From NCBI GenBank assembly GCA_025148965.1, contig CP102273.1:2356001-2420000 (forward strand): a stretch of 64,000 nucleotides of DNA. Direction: 5' to 3'. The notes beneath the pieces are model-generated. The model made no database searches. It saw nothing but the letters and a program-made list of their open reading frames with translations, and was not told the DNA's origin. Origin of the DNA: Intestinibacter bartlettii. GTDB taxonomy: Bacteria; Bacillota; Clostridia; Peptostreptococcales; Peptostreptococcaceae. Within the stretch, counting starts at the first letter, position 1. Each line of letters starts with the position of its first letter. Position numbers and translations under genes: made by a program. Positions 18,968 to 27,473 of this stretch are shown here, in pieces.

Positions 18968-20272
18968 ATGGATTACACAACTCAAATGAATGCCGCAAGA
19001 CAAGGCATAATAACTAATGAAATGAAAAAAGTAAGTGAATATGAAAATATAAATATAGACGAATTAGTAAGCTTAGTAGCTCAAGGTAAAGTTTGTATTC
19101 CTGCGAATAAAAACCATAAATCATTAAAACCTTATGGAATAGGTAAAAAATTAAAAACTAAAATAAATGTAAACCTTGGAACTTCTAGGGATTGTCTAGA
19201 TATGGATTTGGAAATGGAAAAGGTTATGAGTGCTGTAAATATGGGTGCTGAATCAATAATGGACCTTAGTTCTTATGGTGAGACTCAAAAATTTAGAAGA
19301 AAATTAATAGATGAATGTCCCGCTATAATAGGTACAGTTCCAATATACGATGCAGTTGTTTATTATAACAAACCACTTAGAACTATAACTGCAAAAGAAT
19401 GGATAGATGTAGTCAGAATGCATGCCGAAGATGGTGTCGATTTTATGACTATTCATTGTGGTGTAAACAAACACACAGCAGAACGTTTTAAACACTCAAA
19501 ACGTCTTACAAATATTGTTTCTAGAGGTGGATCTATAATATTTGCTTGGATGGAATTAACAGGCAATGAAAACCCATTCTTTGAATATTACGATGAAATT
19601 TTAGATATTTGTAGACAATATGATGTAACAATAAGTCTGGGAGATGCATGTAGACCAGGTAGTATCCACGATGCTGGCGATATATCTCAAATTGAAGAAT
19701 TAGTAACATTAGGTGAACTTACTAATCGTGCATGGGCAAAAGATGTCCAAGTTATGATAGAAGGCCCTGGCCATATGCCACTTAATCAAATAAAAGCAAA
19801 TATGGAAATCCAAGAAACAATTTGTAACGGTGCGCCTTTCTATGTATTAGGACCTCTTGTTACAGATATCGCACCTGGATATGATCACATAACATCTGCA
19901 ATAGGTGGCGCAATTGCTGCAACATATGGAGCATCATTCTTATGCTATGTAACACCAGCAGAACACCTTAGACTGCCTAATCTTGAAGATGTAAAAGAAG
20001 GTATAATAGCATCAAAAATCGCAGCCCACGCTGCCGATATTGCAAAAGGAATTCCAGGCGCTACAGATTGGGATAATGCAATGAGCCAAGCAAGACGTGA
20101 CTTAGATTGGGAAAAAATGTTCGACTTAGCAATCGACAGCGAAAAGGCAAGACGCTACAGAGCCGAATCAAAACCAGAAAACGAAGACACTTGCACAATG
20201 TGTGGTAAGATGTGCGCAGTTAGAAATATAAATAAGATTTTAAAAGGCGAAGATGTAGATATAATGGAATAA
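18968..20272 (+). CDS. thiC: Phosphomethylpyrimidine synthase (HMP-P synthase)
   Basis: Radical SAM-type enzyme converting aminoimidazole ribotide to hydroxymethylpyrimidine phosphate for thiamine. The C-terminal cluster motif [10 protein letters not shown] is intact, and the barrel shows [22 protein letters not shown]-like [12 protein letters not shown], and [15 protein letters not shown]. The 434-aa form without the long N-terminal extension is usual in Clostridia. RBS AAGGAGAG precedes ATG 18968. No other thi genes are adjacent. Confidence 0.98.
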   Translation: MDYTTQMNAARQGIITNEMKKVSEYENINIDELVSLVAQGKVCIPANKNHKSLKPYGIGKKLKTKINVNLGTSRDCLDMDLEMEKVMSAVNMGAESIMDLSSYGETQKFRRKLIDECPAIIGTVPIYDAVVYYNKPLRTITAKEWIDVVRMHAEDGVDFMTIHCGVNKHTAERFKHSKRLTNIVSRGGSIIFAWMELTGNENPFFEYYDEILDICRQYDVTISLGDACRPGSIHDAGDISQIEELVTLGELTNRAWAKDVQVMIEGPGHMPLNQIKANMEIQETICNGAPFYVLGPLVTDIAPGYDHITSAIGGAIAATYGASFLCYVTPAEHLRLPNLEDVKEGIIASKIAAHAADIAKGIPGATDWDNAMSQARRDLDWEKMFDLAIDSEKARRYRAESKPENEDTCTMCGKMCAVRNINKILKGEDVDIME

Positions 20273-20309
20273 ATTTAGAATTATTAACTTAAGGTTATTA
20301 ATATAAAAC

Positions 20310-20336
20310 AAAAAGACGGGCACTGCCCGTCTTTTA
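20310..20336. terminator. Bidirectional terminator thiC / BI-1 gene
   Basis: Near-perfect hairpin AAAAGACGGGCA-CTGCCCGTCTTTT, with A-run and T-run on its two sides, between two convergent genes. Confidence 0.93.
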
Positions 20337-20356
20337 ATTTAAAGATTTTTTATTTA

Positions 20357-21034
20357 TTAATCTGTTAAGTCAGATACTATTCTAAGTAAATCTAGTAATA
20401 TATTTATAAAGTCTAAATATAAATTAAGTACGTGTATTGATAAGTCATTTTTACAAGTTACTCCGCCAGATTCAATATCGTATTTTAATAAACTTACATC
20501 GTATAAAATATATGCTGAGAATATAATTATTCCTAATGCACTAACTGCTATATTAAAAACAGTTCCTTGTATAAATATATTTACAACACTCATAACTATA
20601 AGAACTACTAGTCCAGCAAGTAAAGTACTTCCAAGTCCAACATAATGTCCTGCTGGTTTTCTGTGTGATATTAATGCTAATAAAGCAAATAATACACAAG
20701 TTCCTAATACTACATTCATAAATAAAGTTGTACCTAAATCATATAAGTAGTAAGTTAATATAGGATACATCAATATACCATCTACAAAAGTAAATAGATA
20801 TACGAAATTCATTGAAAAACTTCTTGGTATTACATTTTTTCTAGAAAGTAATGAAAATAATAAAAGTCCTACAATTAAAACTCCTACAAATATATTAGCT
20901 GCATATACTAATGATGCAGGTACAAATAATTTCCCAAATAAAAAACCAACAAACATAAATACTATTGATATTGATAAATATTTAAATACTGCTTCCATTG
21001 GGTTTTCTACTGTCATATAAGTTGATTTATTCAT
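20357..21034 (-). CDS. Bax inhibitor-1/YccA family membrane protein
   Basis: A 225-aa protein with seven predicted hydrophobic helices and the family pattern near the C-terminus: FSAYILYDVSLLKYD and LNLYLDFINILLDLLRI. BI-1 homologues are pH-sensitive Ca2+ leak channels in structural work on the Bacillus YetJ protein; the role here is unproven. Start ATG 21034 has GGAGAGGG. Single-gene unit. Confidence 0.9.
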   Translation of the reverse strand: MNKSTYMTVENPMEAVFKYLSISIVFMFVGFLFGKLFVPASLVYAANIFVGVLIVGLLLFSLLSRKNVIPRSFSMNFVYLFTFVDGILMYPILTYYLYDLGTTLFMNVVLGTCVLFALLALISHRKPAGHYVGLGSTLLAGLVVLIVMSVVNIFIQGTVFNIAVSALGIIIFSAYILYDVSLLKYDIESGGVTCKNDLSIHVLNLYLDFINILLDLLRIVSDLTD

Positions 21035-21141
21035 GATTTACCCTCTCCTTCATTTTTATATTACTTTAATACTTTAAATATCTTTTCACATTTAATTATA
21101 TCATTTTAATATACATAAAATGATTACTGTTTAGTAATATT

Positions 21142-21831
21142 TTACGTATTCTCTTTATTTACAATTCTGTTTTTTATCTCTCCCATCCTAACATCTAAAT
21201 CTGCACTAATTTGTGCACATTCCAATAATTCTTGGCGCAATAATTTTGCCTCTTCTTCTGGGATATCTTTTTTATAACTTAATTTGTGATCCAAACTAGC
21301 CCAAAAGTCCATAGCTATTGTACGAAGTTGAACCTCTACTCTCATATCTTTTTTTTCATCTTTTAAAAATATAGGAATTTCTATAATCAAATGCAAACTC
21401 CTATATCCATTTGGCTTTGGATTTTTTATGTAATCTTTAACTTGAATTAATTTGACATCATCTTGTTGTAATAAACAATCAGCCAATAAATATATGTCTT
21501 CTAAAAAAGAGCACACTACTCTAACGCCAGCTATATCGTTCAAATTTGCTTCAATCGAATCAACTGTAAGTGGAAAATTTCTTCTAACTAATTTTTTTAT
21601 TATACTTTCTGTAGATTTTAACCTTGTTTTTATAGTTTCAATTGGATTTCTATCGTATTCAAGAGAAAATTCCTCATTTAATACATTAAATTTTGTCTCA
21701 ACTTCCATAATAGCACATCTGTAATAAGCCATAAGTCTTTTTAATGGCATCATATTATCTTCAATCTTATCAAGCGCATTGCTATTCACCAAAGTTTTAA
21801 CAAATGGACTCACAATCTTTTCCTTTATCAT
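21142..21831 (-). CDS. Small alarmone synthetase (RelQ-type GTP pyrophosphokinase)
   Basis: Single RelA/SpoT synthetase domain making (p)ppGpp from ATP and GTP/GDP. Visible motifs: RLKSTESIIKKL (substrate-binding start), DIAGVRVVCSF, KDYIKNPKPNGYRSLHLII and EVQLRTIAMDFWASLDHKL. No hydrolase or ACT/TGS domain, as in stand-alone RelQ. I place the start at ATG 21831, with AGGAG upstream, rather than ATG 21852, which lacks a binding site and would contain that sequence; about 229 aa. Confidence 0.92.
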   Translation of the reverse strand: MIKEKIVSPFVKTLVNSNALDKIEDNMMPLKRLMAYYRCAIMEVETKFNVLNEEFSLEYDRNPIETIKTRLKSTESIIKKLVRRNFPLTVDSIEANLNDIAGVRVVCSFLEDIYLLADCLLQQDDVKLIQVKDYIKNPKPNGYRSLHLIIEIPIFLKDEKKDMRVEVQLRTIAMDFWASLDHKLSYKKDIPEEEAKLLRQELLECAQISADLDVRMGEIKNRIVNKENT

Positions 21832-22084
21832 AATCTCTCTATCTCCTATCATAAAACACTCTATTTAAAAAATCTTTTAAAATTTGTAATTTATATTTTT
21901 ATTTGGATTTATATTATTTGCTAAGTATAATATAAAAATTAATTTTTATATTATACTTTTATTATATCATAATTTTATGTACTCTATATTAAACCACATC
22001 ATATCTAAATTTTCTTTATTATAATATATTATGTTTATCTCGCATTTATAGTAACATAGTTTTCTATATTTAACCTTAACAAAA

Positions 22085-22112
22085 AAAATCATACCACCTG
22101 GTATGATTTTTT
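22085..22112 (-). terminator. Intrinsic terminator after unknown gene
   Basis: AAATCATACC and GGTATGATTT form the stem with a 4-base loop, followed on the minus strand by a run of T. Confidence 0.88.
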
Positions 22113-22122
22113 ATATATTTAA

Positions 22123-22524
22123 TTAAAAAGAACTGCACATATTCTTATTATGATATTTGTTGTCCTTTGTTCTATCTTCCTTTGATGCCAGCAATTCTTG
22201 AAGCATTTTTTTATATTTGCTGTCATTTGTAACTCTTATATGACTTTCTATAAGATAAATACTATTTGTTTTCGGTCTTTTCTTTCTGATGTTATTATCA
22301 ATTATTGTCTTTGCCATCTCAAAACTTTGAATATGAGTATGTCCATTTTCAAAGCGCTTTCTAGTGTTATATACTATATATCCTCTTTTCACTCTCAATA
22401 TAATATATCCATCCCTTTCATAGATTTTTTCAGCTCCAGCTGCTTTACTAAATTTAGGTACTTCAAAGTCTTTAATATTACTGCTACAATCATTGTTTTT
22501 TATAGGATTCACGACTTTAATCAT
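22123..22524 (-). CDS. Hypothetical protein, 133 aa
   Basis: I do not recognise this protein. It is soluble and basic, with no signal peptide. The middle (residues ~34-75) reads as alternating beta strands (ERDGYIILRVKRGYIVYNTRK) followed by a helix (SFEMAKTIIDNNIRKK), and the last 25 residues are charged and probably disordered. ATG 22524 has a weak GGGGTG upstream. It has its own terminator and stands alone, so context gives no function. Confidence 0.65.
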   Translation of the reverse strand: MIKVVNPIKNNDCSSNIKDFEVPKFSKAAGAEKIYERDGYIILRVKRGYIVYNTRKRFENGHTHIQSFEMAKTIIDNNIRKKRPKTNSIYLIESHIRVTNDSKYKKMLQELLASKEDRTKDNKYHNKNMCSSF

Positions 22525-22688
22525 AATAACACCCCAATTATCTTAAATTTTTAAATATATTCTGTATAGGAATACATCTTTAACATAATTGTAAATGAAA
22601 TCACCTAAAAATGTGTTACATTACTGTTAACTTTTTCAAAATAATGTTTTAAATTGCTTAAGTTTATTTTTATATATTACATATGTTA

Positions 22689-23612
22689 TCATTTTTCATT
22701 AATTTTAAGTTCTAATACATCAGGTCTTGCATAGTGGCCACAAGGATCTAATTCCATACGACACATTGGAACCTTTTGCATATCTAAATCTGCATATATT
22801 ATTTCTTCTTTGTCCCAAACTGGCTCTGTAACATAATGACCATATGGGTCAACTATACAGCTACCACCACGACAAACTATATGTGATAATTTATCTATTT
22901 CATCTTGGCAATGTAAATCTTTTGGATACATATCTTTTGTGAAATACATATCTGCATTTATAAAGTAGCAATGACCTTCTAATGCTATATGTTGTATAGT
23001 GGCTTGCCATTCTGGATTATCGTTAGTATTTGGTGAAATATAAATAGTAACTCCTTTTTCATAAAGTGCAACTCTAGCAAGTGGCATGTAGCTTTCCCAA
23101 CATATTAAACTTCCTATATTGCCCCAAGGTGTATCTACAATTGGGAAATATCCTTTGTTTGCATCTCCCCAAACAACACGTTCTGCTCCTGTTGGTTTTA
23201 ATTTTCTGTGGACACTTTCGATTTCACCTTCTGGTGAGAATATTATATTTGAATTATAAAGTGTTCCTGTGTTTATATCACGTTCAGAAAATCCTAAACT
23301 AACATATGCATGTGCTTCTTTTGCTGCTTTTGCTAATATATCTGTTTCTTCCCCTGGAACTACTATAGAATTATCGTAATAAACTTTCCAATCTTTACGT
23401 CCATCTTCATTTCTACTTCCAACAGTAAATCCATAAGTTATTCCATATGGATATCCTGGTATAAATAATTCTGGGAATACTATTAAATCTACATCTTTTT
23501 CTCCAGCTTCTTTTATAAGTTTTACAGTTTTTTCAACACCTACTTTTTTATCAAACATAACTGGTGCTGCCTGAACTAATGCAACCTTACAAATATCTTT
23601 TAAATCTTTCAT
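22689..23612 (-). CDS. Nitrilase (carbon-nitrogen hydrolase family)
   Basis: Branch 1 nitrilase-superfamily enzyme, probably converting an aliphatic or aromatic nitrile to acid and ammonia. The catalytic triad is visible: E48 in VFPELFIPGYPYG, K137 in HRKLKPTGAERVVWG and C171 in SLICWESYMPLAR. ATG 23612 (AAAAGAGGTGG upstream, 307 aa) is preferred to ATG 23648, which would translate the binding site. It follows the amidohydrolase gene after about 70 bases that include a hairpin, so the two are likely co-transcribed. Cyanide-handling family members cannot be excluded. Confidence 0.92.
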   Translation of the reverse strand: MKDLKDICKVALVQAAPVMFDKKVGVEKTVKLIKEAGEKDVDLIVFPELFIPGYPYGITYGFTVGSRNEDGRKDWKVYYDNSIVVPGEETDILAKAAKEAHAYVSLGFSERDINTGTLYNSNIIFSPEGEIESVHRKLKPTGAERVVWGDANKGYFPIVDTPWGNIGSLICWESYMPLARVALYEKGVTIYISPNTNDNPEWQATIQHIALEGHCYFINADMYFTKDMYPKDLHCQDEIDKLSHIVCRGGSCIVDPYGHYVTEPVWDKEEIIYADLDMQKVPMCRMELDPCGHYARPDVLELKINEK

Positions 23613-23637
23613 ATATCCACCTCTTTTGTAGAAATTT

Positions 23638-23667
23638 AGTAAGTGCAATTTTGTTATCGCACTTACT
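23638..23667 (-). other. Perfect hairpin between amidohydrolase and nitrilase genes
   Basis: AGTAAGTGC (23638-23646) and GCACTTACT (23659-23667) form a 9-bp perfect stem, 12-base loop, with no U-run. It is likely an intra-operon processing or stability element. Confidence 0.5.
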
Positions 23668-23684
23668 ACGGAAAATCTTTATTA

Positions 23685-25301
23685 TTATTTTTCAAATACA
23701 CATTTGCCATCTAAGTAAGTTGCTAATATTTCTATATCTTTTAATTTATCTTTTTCTACTTCAAATGGGTTTTGTCCAAGAACAACAAAGTCACAAACTT
23801 TGCCAATTTCTATACTTCCTTTTGTTTTTTCTTCAAAAGAACCATAAGCGCCCATTATTGTGTAAGATTTGATTGCTTCTTCTACACTTAAAGCTTGTTC
23901 CGGTAAAAATGGTCCTTTGCCATCTAGAGTTTTTCTAGTTACTGCGCATTGCACTCCATTCATTACGTCTGGTAATTCAACAGGGCAATCTGAACCATTA
24001 CTTGTAATTACGCCGCTATCCATAAGTGTTTTGAAATTATATGTATATTTTGCTCTTTCTTTTCCAATTCTGTCTTCCACTATATTGATATCGTAATCTA
24101 AGAAAATAGATTGGATATATGCGTGTAATTTTAATTCTTTGAACTTGTCTAATAATTCTTTTGTAGTTATTTGACAGTGAACTATTCCGTGGCGGTGGTC
24201 TTCTTTTGGATATTTTTTTAGTGCCTTTTCGATAGCTTCAACTACCATATACATTATTTTGTCACCTATACAGTGAATTACTACATGCATTCCATTTTTA
24301 TGAGCATATTCAACCATTTCATCAAGTTGTTCTTGAGTGTAAATAGGTATTCCACAAGTGCTGTCATCATCGTTGTATGGTTGTGTCATATAAGCAGTTC
24401 TTGCACCTAATGAGCCATCACCTATTAATTTTAATGGACCTATTTTAAAGTAGTCACTTCCAACCCCTGTTTTATATCCTTTTCCTATAAATTCCTTTAA
24501 ATCTTGCATATTTACTAATTGAGCTTGTTGATTTATTTTTACTGTCAGTTTGCCTTCTTTTTCAAGTTCTTGATAAGCTGCTATTAATACTTCATAGTCA
24601 ACTTGTGGAAATGCTACAAAATCATCAGTTTGTGCTGATGTCACACCGTATGAGTTTAAAGCTCTACAAGCTTCATGTATCATCTTTTTAAATCTATCTT
24701 TATCAGGTGTAAGCGCCTTGCTATAAACAAGTTCAAGAGCATTTTCTCTAAATATTCCAAGTGGTTCCCCATTTTCATCCACATCAAATACTCCACCTTC
24801 TACCTGTGGTGAATCTTTTGTAATTCCAAGTAATTCTAACCCCTTTGAGTTTACAACACAGATATGTCCACAAGCACGAATTATGCATATTGGACAAGTT
24901 GTAGACACTTCATCTAAATCATATCTATTTGGAAATCTATTTTCATCTGTGAAATAGTCATTATTCCATCCTCTGCCTCTAGCCCATTCATTTTCTTTAA
25001 AATCTTTTTCACTTATAAACTTTCTAATTCCATCTTTTAATTCCTTTAAAGAACCTGTAAAATCACCCATATGCATTATTTCTAAATAATCCCCAAATTC
25101 AACAACATGCATATGTGAATCATTAAATCCAGCTGTAACAAATTTATTTTGTAAATCTATTATTTCGCTGTCTTCTTGTTTGTATGAAAGTGCATCTTCG
25201 TTATTCCCTACATATATAAATTTTCCTTCTTCTTCTACAAAAGCTTCTGCATTGCCGTTAGTTACGGTATAGATATTCCCATTAGTGTATATTTTTCTCA
25301 T
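23685..25301 (-). CDS. YtcJ-type metal-dependent amidohydrolase
   Basis: Amidohydrolase superfamily (COG1574). Metal-binding NDSHMHVVEFG near residues 58-68 and VVIHCIGDKIMYMVVEAIEKALK later match YtcJ/AepA-like enzymes; SNGSDCPVE near the C-terminus holds the conserved Asp. ATG 25301 is chosen because GGGGG lies seven bases upstream, giving 538 aa; an upstream in-frame ATG at 25373 would run through the promoter. It leads the operon with the nitrilase, suggesting a pathway that hydrolyses a nitrile and a related amide or carbamate. Substrate unknown. Confidence 0.9.
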   Translation of the reverse strand: MRKIYTNGNIYTVTNGNAEAFVEEEGKFIYVGNNEDALSYKQEDSEIIDLQNKFVTAGFNDSHMHVVEFGDYLEIMHMGDFTGSLKELKDGIRKFISEKDFKENEWARGRGWNNDYFTDENRFPNRYDLDEVSTTCPICIIRACGHICVVNSKGLELLGITKDSPQVEGGVFDVDENGEPLGIFRENALELVYSKALTPDKDRFKKMIHEACRALNSYGVTSAQTDDFVAFPQVDYEVLIAAYQELEKEGKLTVKINQQAQLVNMQDLKEFIGKGYKTGVGSDYFKIGPLKLIGDGSLGARTAYMTQPYNDDDSTCGIPIYTQEQLDEMVEYAHKNGMHVVIHCIGDKIMYMVVEAIEKALKKYPKEDHRHGIVHCQITTKELLDKFKELKLHAYIQSIFLDYDINIVEDRIGKERAKYTYNFKTLMDSGVITSNGSDCPVELPDVMNGVQCAVTRKTLDGKGPFLPEQALSVEEAIKSYTIMGAYGSFEEKTKGSIEIGKVCDFVVLGQNPFEVEKDKLKDIEILATYLDGKCVFEK

Positions 25302-25332
25302 TTTTTCCCCCTGTGTAGTTAAAATTTTTATT

Positions 25333-25361
25333 ATTATATTTTTAGAATAAAATTTATTCAA
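25333..25361 (-). promoter_or_regulatory. Sigma-A-type promoter for amidohydrolase-nitrilase operon
   Basis: On the minus strand TTGAAT (25361-25356), a 17-base spacer and TATAAT (25338-25333) lie about 30 bases before the start codon, in the gap after the ddmE-like stop. This gives the pair its own promoter, independent of the defence-like module. Confidence 0.75.
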
Positions 25362-25385
25362 ATACTTTTTCATTAGTATTTTTAA

Positions 25386-27473
25386 TTAGAATTCATTTAT
25401 ATGCATTTTTATCGCCTCTCTCAAGTATTTAAATGGGAATGGTATAACTGTATAATTTTTATATTTTACAAACTCAACCTGAAGTAGTTTCACAAGCTCT
25501 TTAAATTCTATTCTCTCTTCTCCGACAATTTCTCTAACTGGTATTGAATTTTTTAATTCAAACTTTAAATCAGACATCTTTTTTAGTCCTACAAAATAAT
25601 ATATACTTCTGTTGTTATTATTAATATATTTAATATCTACTACTGAATTAAAAAATCTTTCTTTTCCTACTTGCCCTTTAAAAGAGTCTGTTATTAAAAT
25701 TCCTATATTTTCATATACATATCTATTTATATCTTTTCCTACTTTACTTCTAAACGGTAAAACTGCTCTTACTTTTTCTCTCTTTTCATATCTATTTAAT
25801 TTGTTCAAATTTAATATAAATTCATCTATTTTTTTATCATCACCAATATTTTCACCTTTAAAATTATCCATACATTCTATAATTGCTTTAACATCAAGAA
25901 GTTCATTAGGATTAACTTTTTGCAAAGCATATTTTAAATTTTCATAATTAGGCATTGGAAACTCATTAGTCTTTAATATAACATTTATATTTTTAAATGA
26001 TTTGTAAAATAAACCTTCTATAGTTTTCTCTCCACATTTACTATATTCTTTATAAACTTCTTCAATAGAATTAAATTCATTGAATATATTTTTTAAATTT
26101 AAATTTTCTTTTTTACTATCATCATAAAATTCTGTTTTGATTTCACCATTTTTTAATATATCCATTTTACAGTAGATATATTTTTTTCTTTCTTGATCAT
26201 CAACTATATAACATACTTTTTTTCTCATTACAAATGTTAATGTAAAATCATAGTTATACTCTTCCCAATCTACTAATGATATTCTGTTATTAACAATATC
26301 TTTCTTAATAATTAATTCTTGCAACACTTTTGTTAAAGACAAATCTTCTTTATTTAATTCTTTTTTATCTAAATTAAAGTTTTCTATTGTTATATGTTGA
26401 GTTATAACATTTTCTTCTATATTTTCATATGGGTCTTTGAGTTTATTATTTTTATAAAAATCTTTATTATGAATTAATCTTATATTAAAGTTATTTTTAT
26501 CTAAATTACCTATTTTAGCATCTATTTTATAGTCCATCTTTAATTTTAATTTTATATACTTTGCTATTTTTTTAGATTCCTCCGTATTAATCAAGTCTTC
26601 TATAATTAATTCTTTATTATTTAGCAATGATAAATAATTTATATTTTTACAATCATACTGGTCATTATATTCTATTGAATTATAATTTTCAAACCCTCCA
26701 TGCTCTACTTTCATATAGTCTTTCAATTCATTCTTAATATCATCCATAAAATTAGAAAGTATGCCTAACTTACAATCATAAAATTTTTCAATTGTTCCAA
26801 TTTTTAAAAAATCAATTGTATTATGAGATTTTGGATTAATACTTTTTTGAACATATATTAAATTTTTTTCAATTTCTTCATTTTTTAATTTTCTCCTTAA
26901 TAATCCACTTTTCAAATCAAAAATATAATGAGGGTTATTTTTAACATCTTTAATTTTATGAAATTTTAATTTACTAAAAGTAACAACATCTAACCTTAAA
27001 TTCATATTTTTATCTAATTTTACCTCTAAACAATAAAAGGAATCTAATTCATTCTTCTTTTTATTCATCCATTTTCTATTCATATAAAATAATTTTCCTG
27101 TTATATTAGTATATCTACCATCATAATCACTTTGTAAAATATTAAATAGTAATTTTGCTAGTATATTAGGATAAATATTCTCGTATAAAATGTTAATTTT
27201 CTCAACAGTAGTATTTTCTACTTCTTCATTTATAACTTTTTTAAATTCATATTTATCTACTGTGTCTTTAGCAAACATCACATACCATGTGTTTCCGTAT
27301 GTATACACAACTGATTGTGCCTTAAACTTTTGTTGGGGTAAATCTAGTACATTTTTTCCAAAAAAGTTTTCTTTTTTTCCCTTTTCAGAATTTTTACTTA
27401 TTACATATATATCAAAATCTCTTTGTATATTTTCTTTATTAAACTCAATACACATTCTATTTGTTTTTATCAT
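25386..27473 (-). CDS. ddmE: DdmE-like protein (putative Argonaute-like partner of helicase-nuclease)
   Basis: A 695-aa soluble protein, very rich in Lys, Asn and Ile, with no motif I can read unaided. The assignment rests on context: it follows a DdmD-like helicase-nuclease with a 17-base overlap, and order and sizes match DdmDE of Vibrio cholerae, where DdmE (about 690 aa from memory) is a catalytically inactive prokaryotic Argonaute that uses DNA guides to recruit DdmD. The C-terminus (YTVIPFPFKYLREAIKMH) ends in a strand-Pro-helix pattern like the close of PIWI domains; this is suggestive only. RBS AAAGGGGGAAG lies within ddmD. A PIWI-RE type protein is the main alternative. Confidence 0.62.
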   Translation of the reverse strand: MIKTNRMCIEFNKENIQRDFDIYVISKNSEKGKKENFFGKNVLDLPQQKFKAQSVVYTYGNTWYVMFAKDTVDKYEFKKVINEEVENTTVEKINILYENIYPNILAKLLFNILQSDYDGRYTNITGKLFYMNRKWMNKKKNELDSFYCLEVKLDKNMNLRLDVVTFSKLKFHKIKDVKNNPHYIFDLKSGLLRRKLKNEEIEKNLIYVQKSINPKSHNTIDFLKIGTIEKFYDCKLGILSNFMDDIKNELKDYMKVEHGGFENYNSIEYNDQYDCKNINYLSLLNNKELIIEDLINTEESKKIAKYIKLKLKMDYKIDAKIGNLDKNNFNIRLIHNKDFYKNNKLKDPYENIEENVITQHITIENFNLDKKELNKEDLSLTKVLQELIIKKDIVNNRISLVDWEEYNYDFTLTFVMRKKVCYIVDDQERKKYIYCKMDILKNGEIKTEFYDDSKKENLNLKNIFNEFNSIEEVYKEYSKCGEKTIEGLFYKSFKNINVILKTNEFPMPNYENLKYALQKVNPNELLDVKAIIECMDNFKGENIGDDKKIDEFILNLNKLNRYEKREKVRAVLPFRSKVGKDINRYVYENIGILITDSFKGQVGKERFFNSVVDIKYINNNNRSIYYFVGLKKMSDLKFELKNSIPVREIVGEERIEFKELVKLLQVEFVKYKNYTVIPFPFKYLREAIKMHINEF

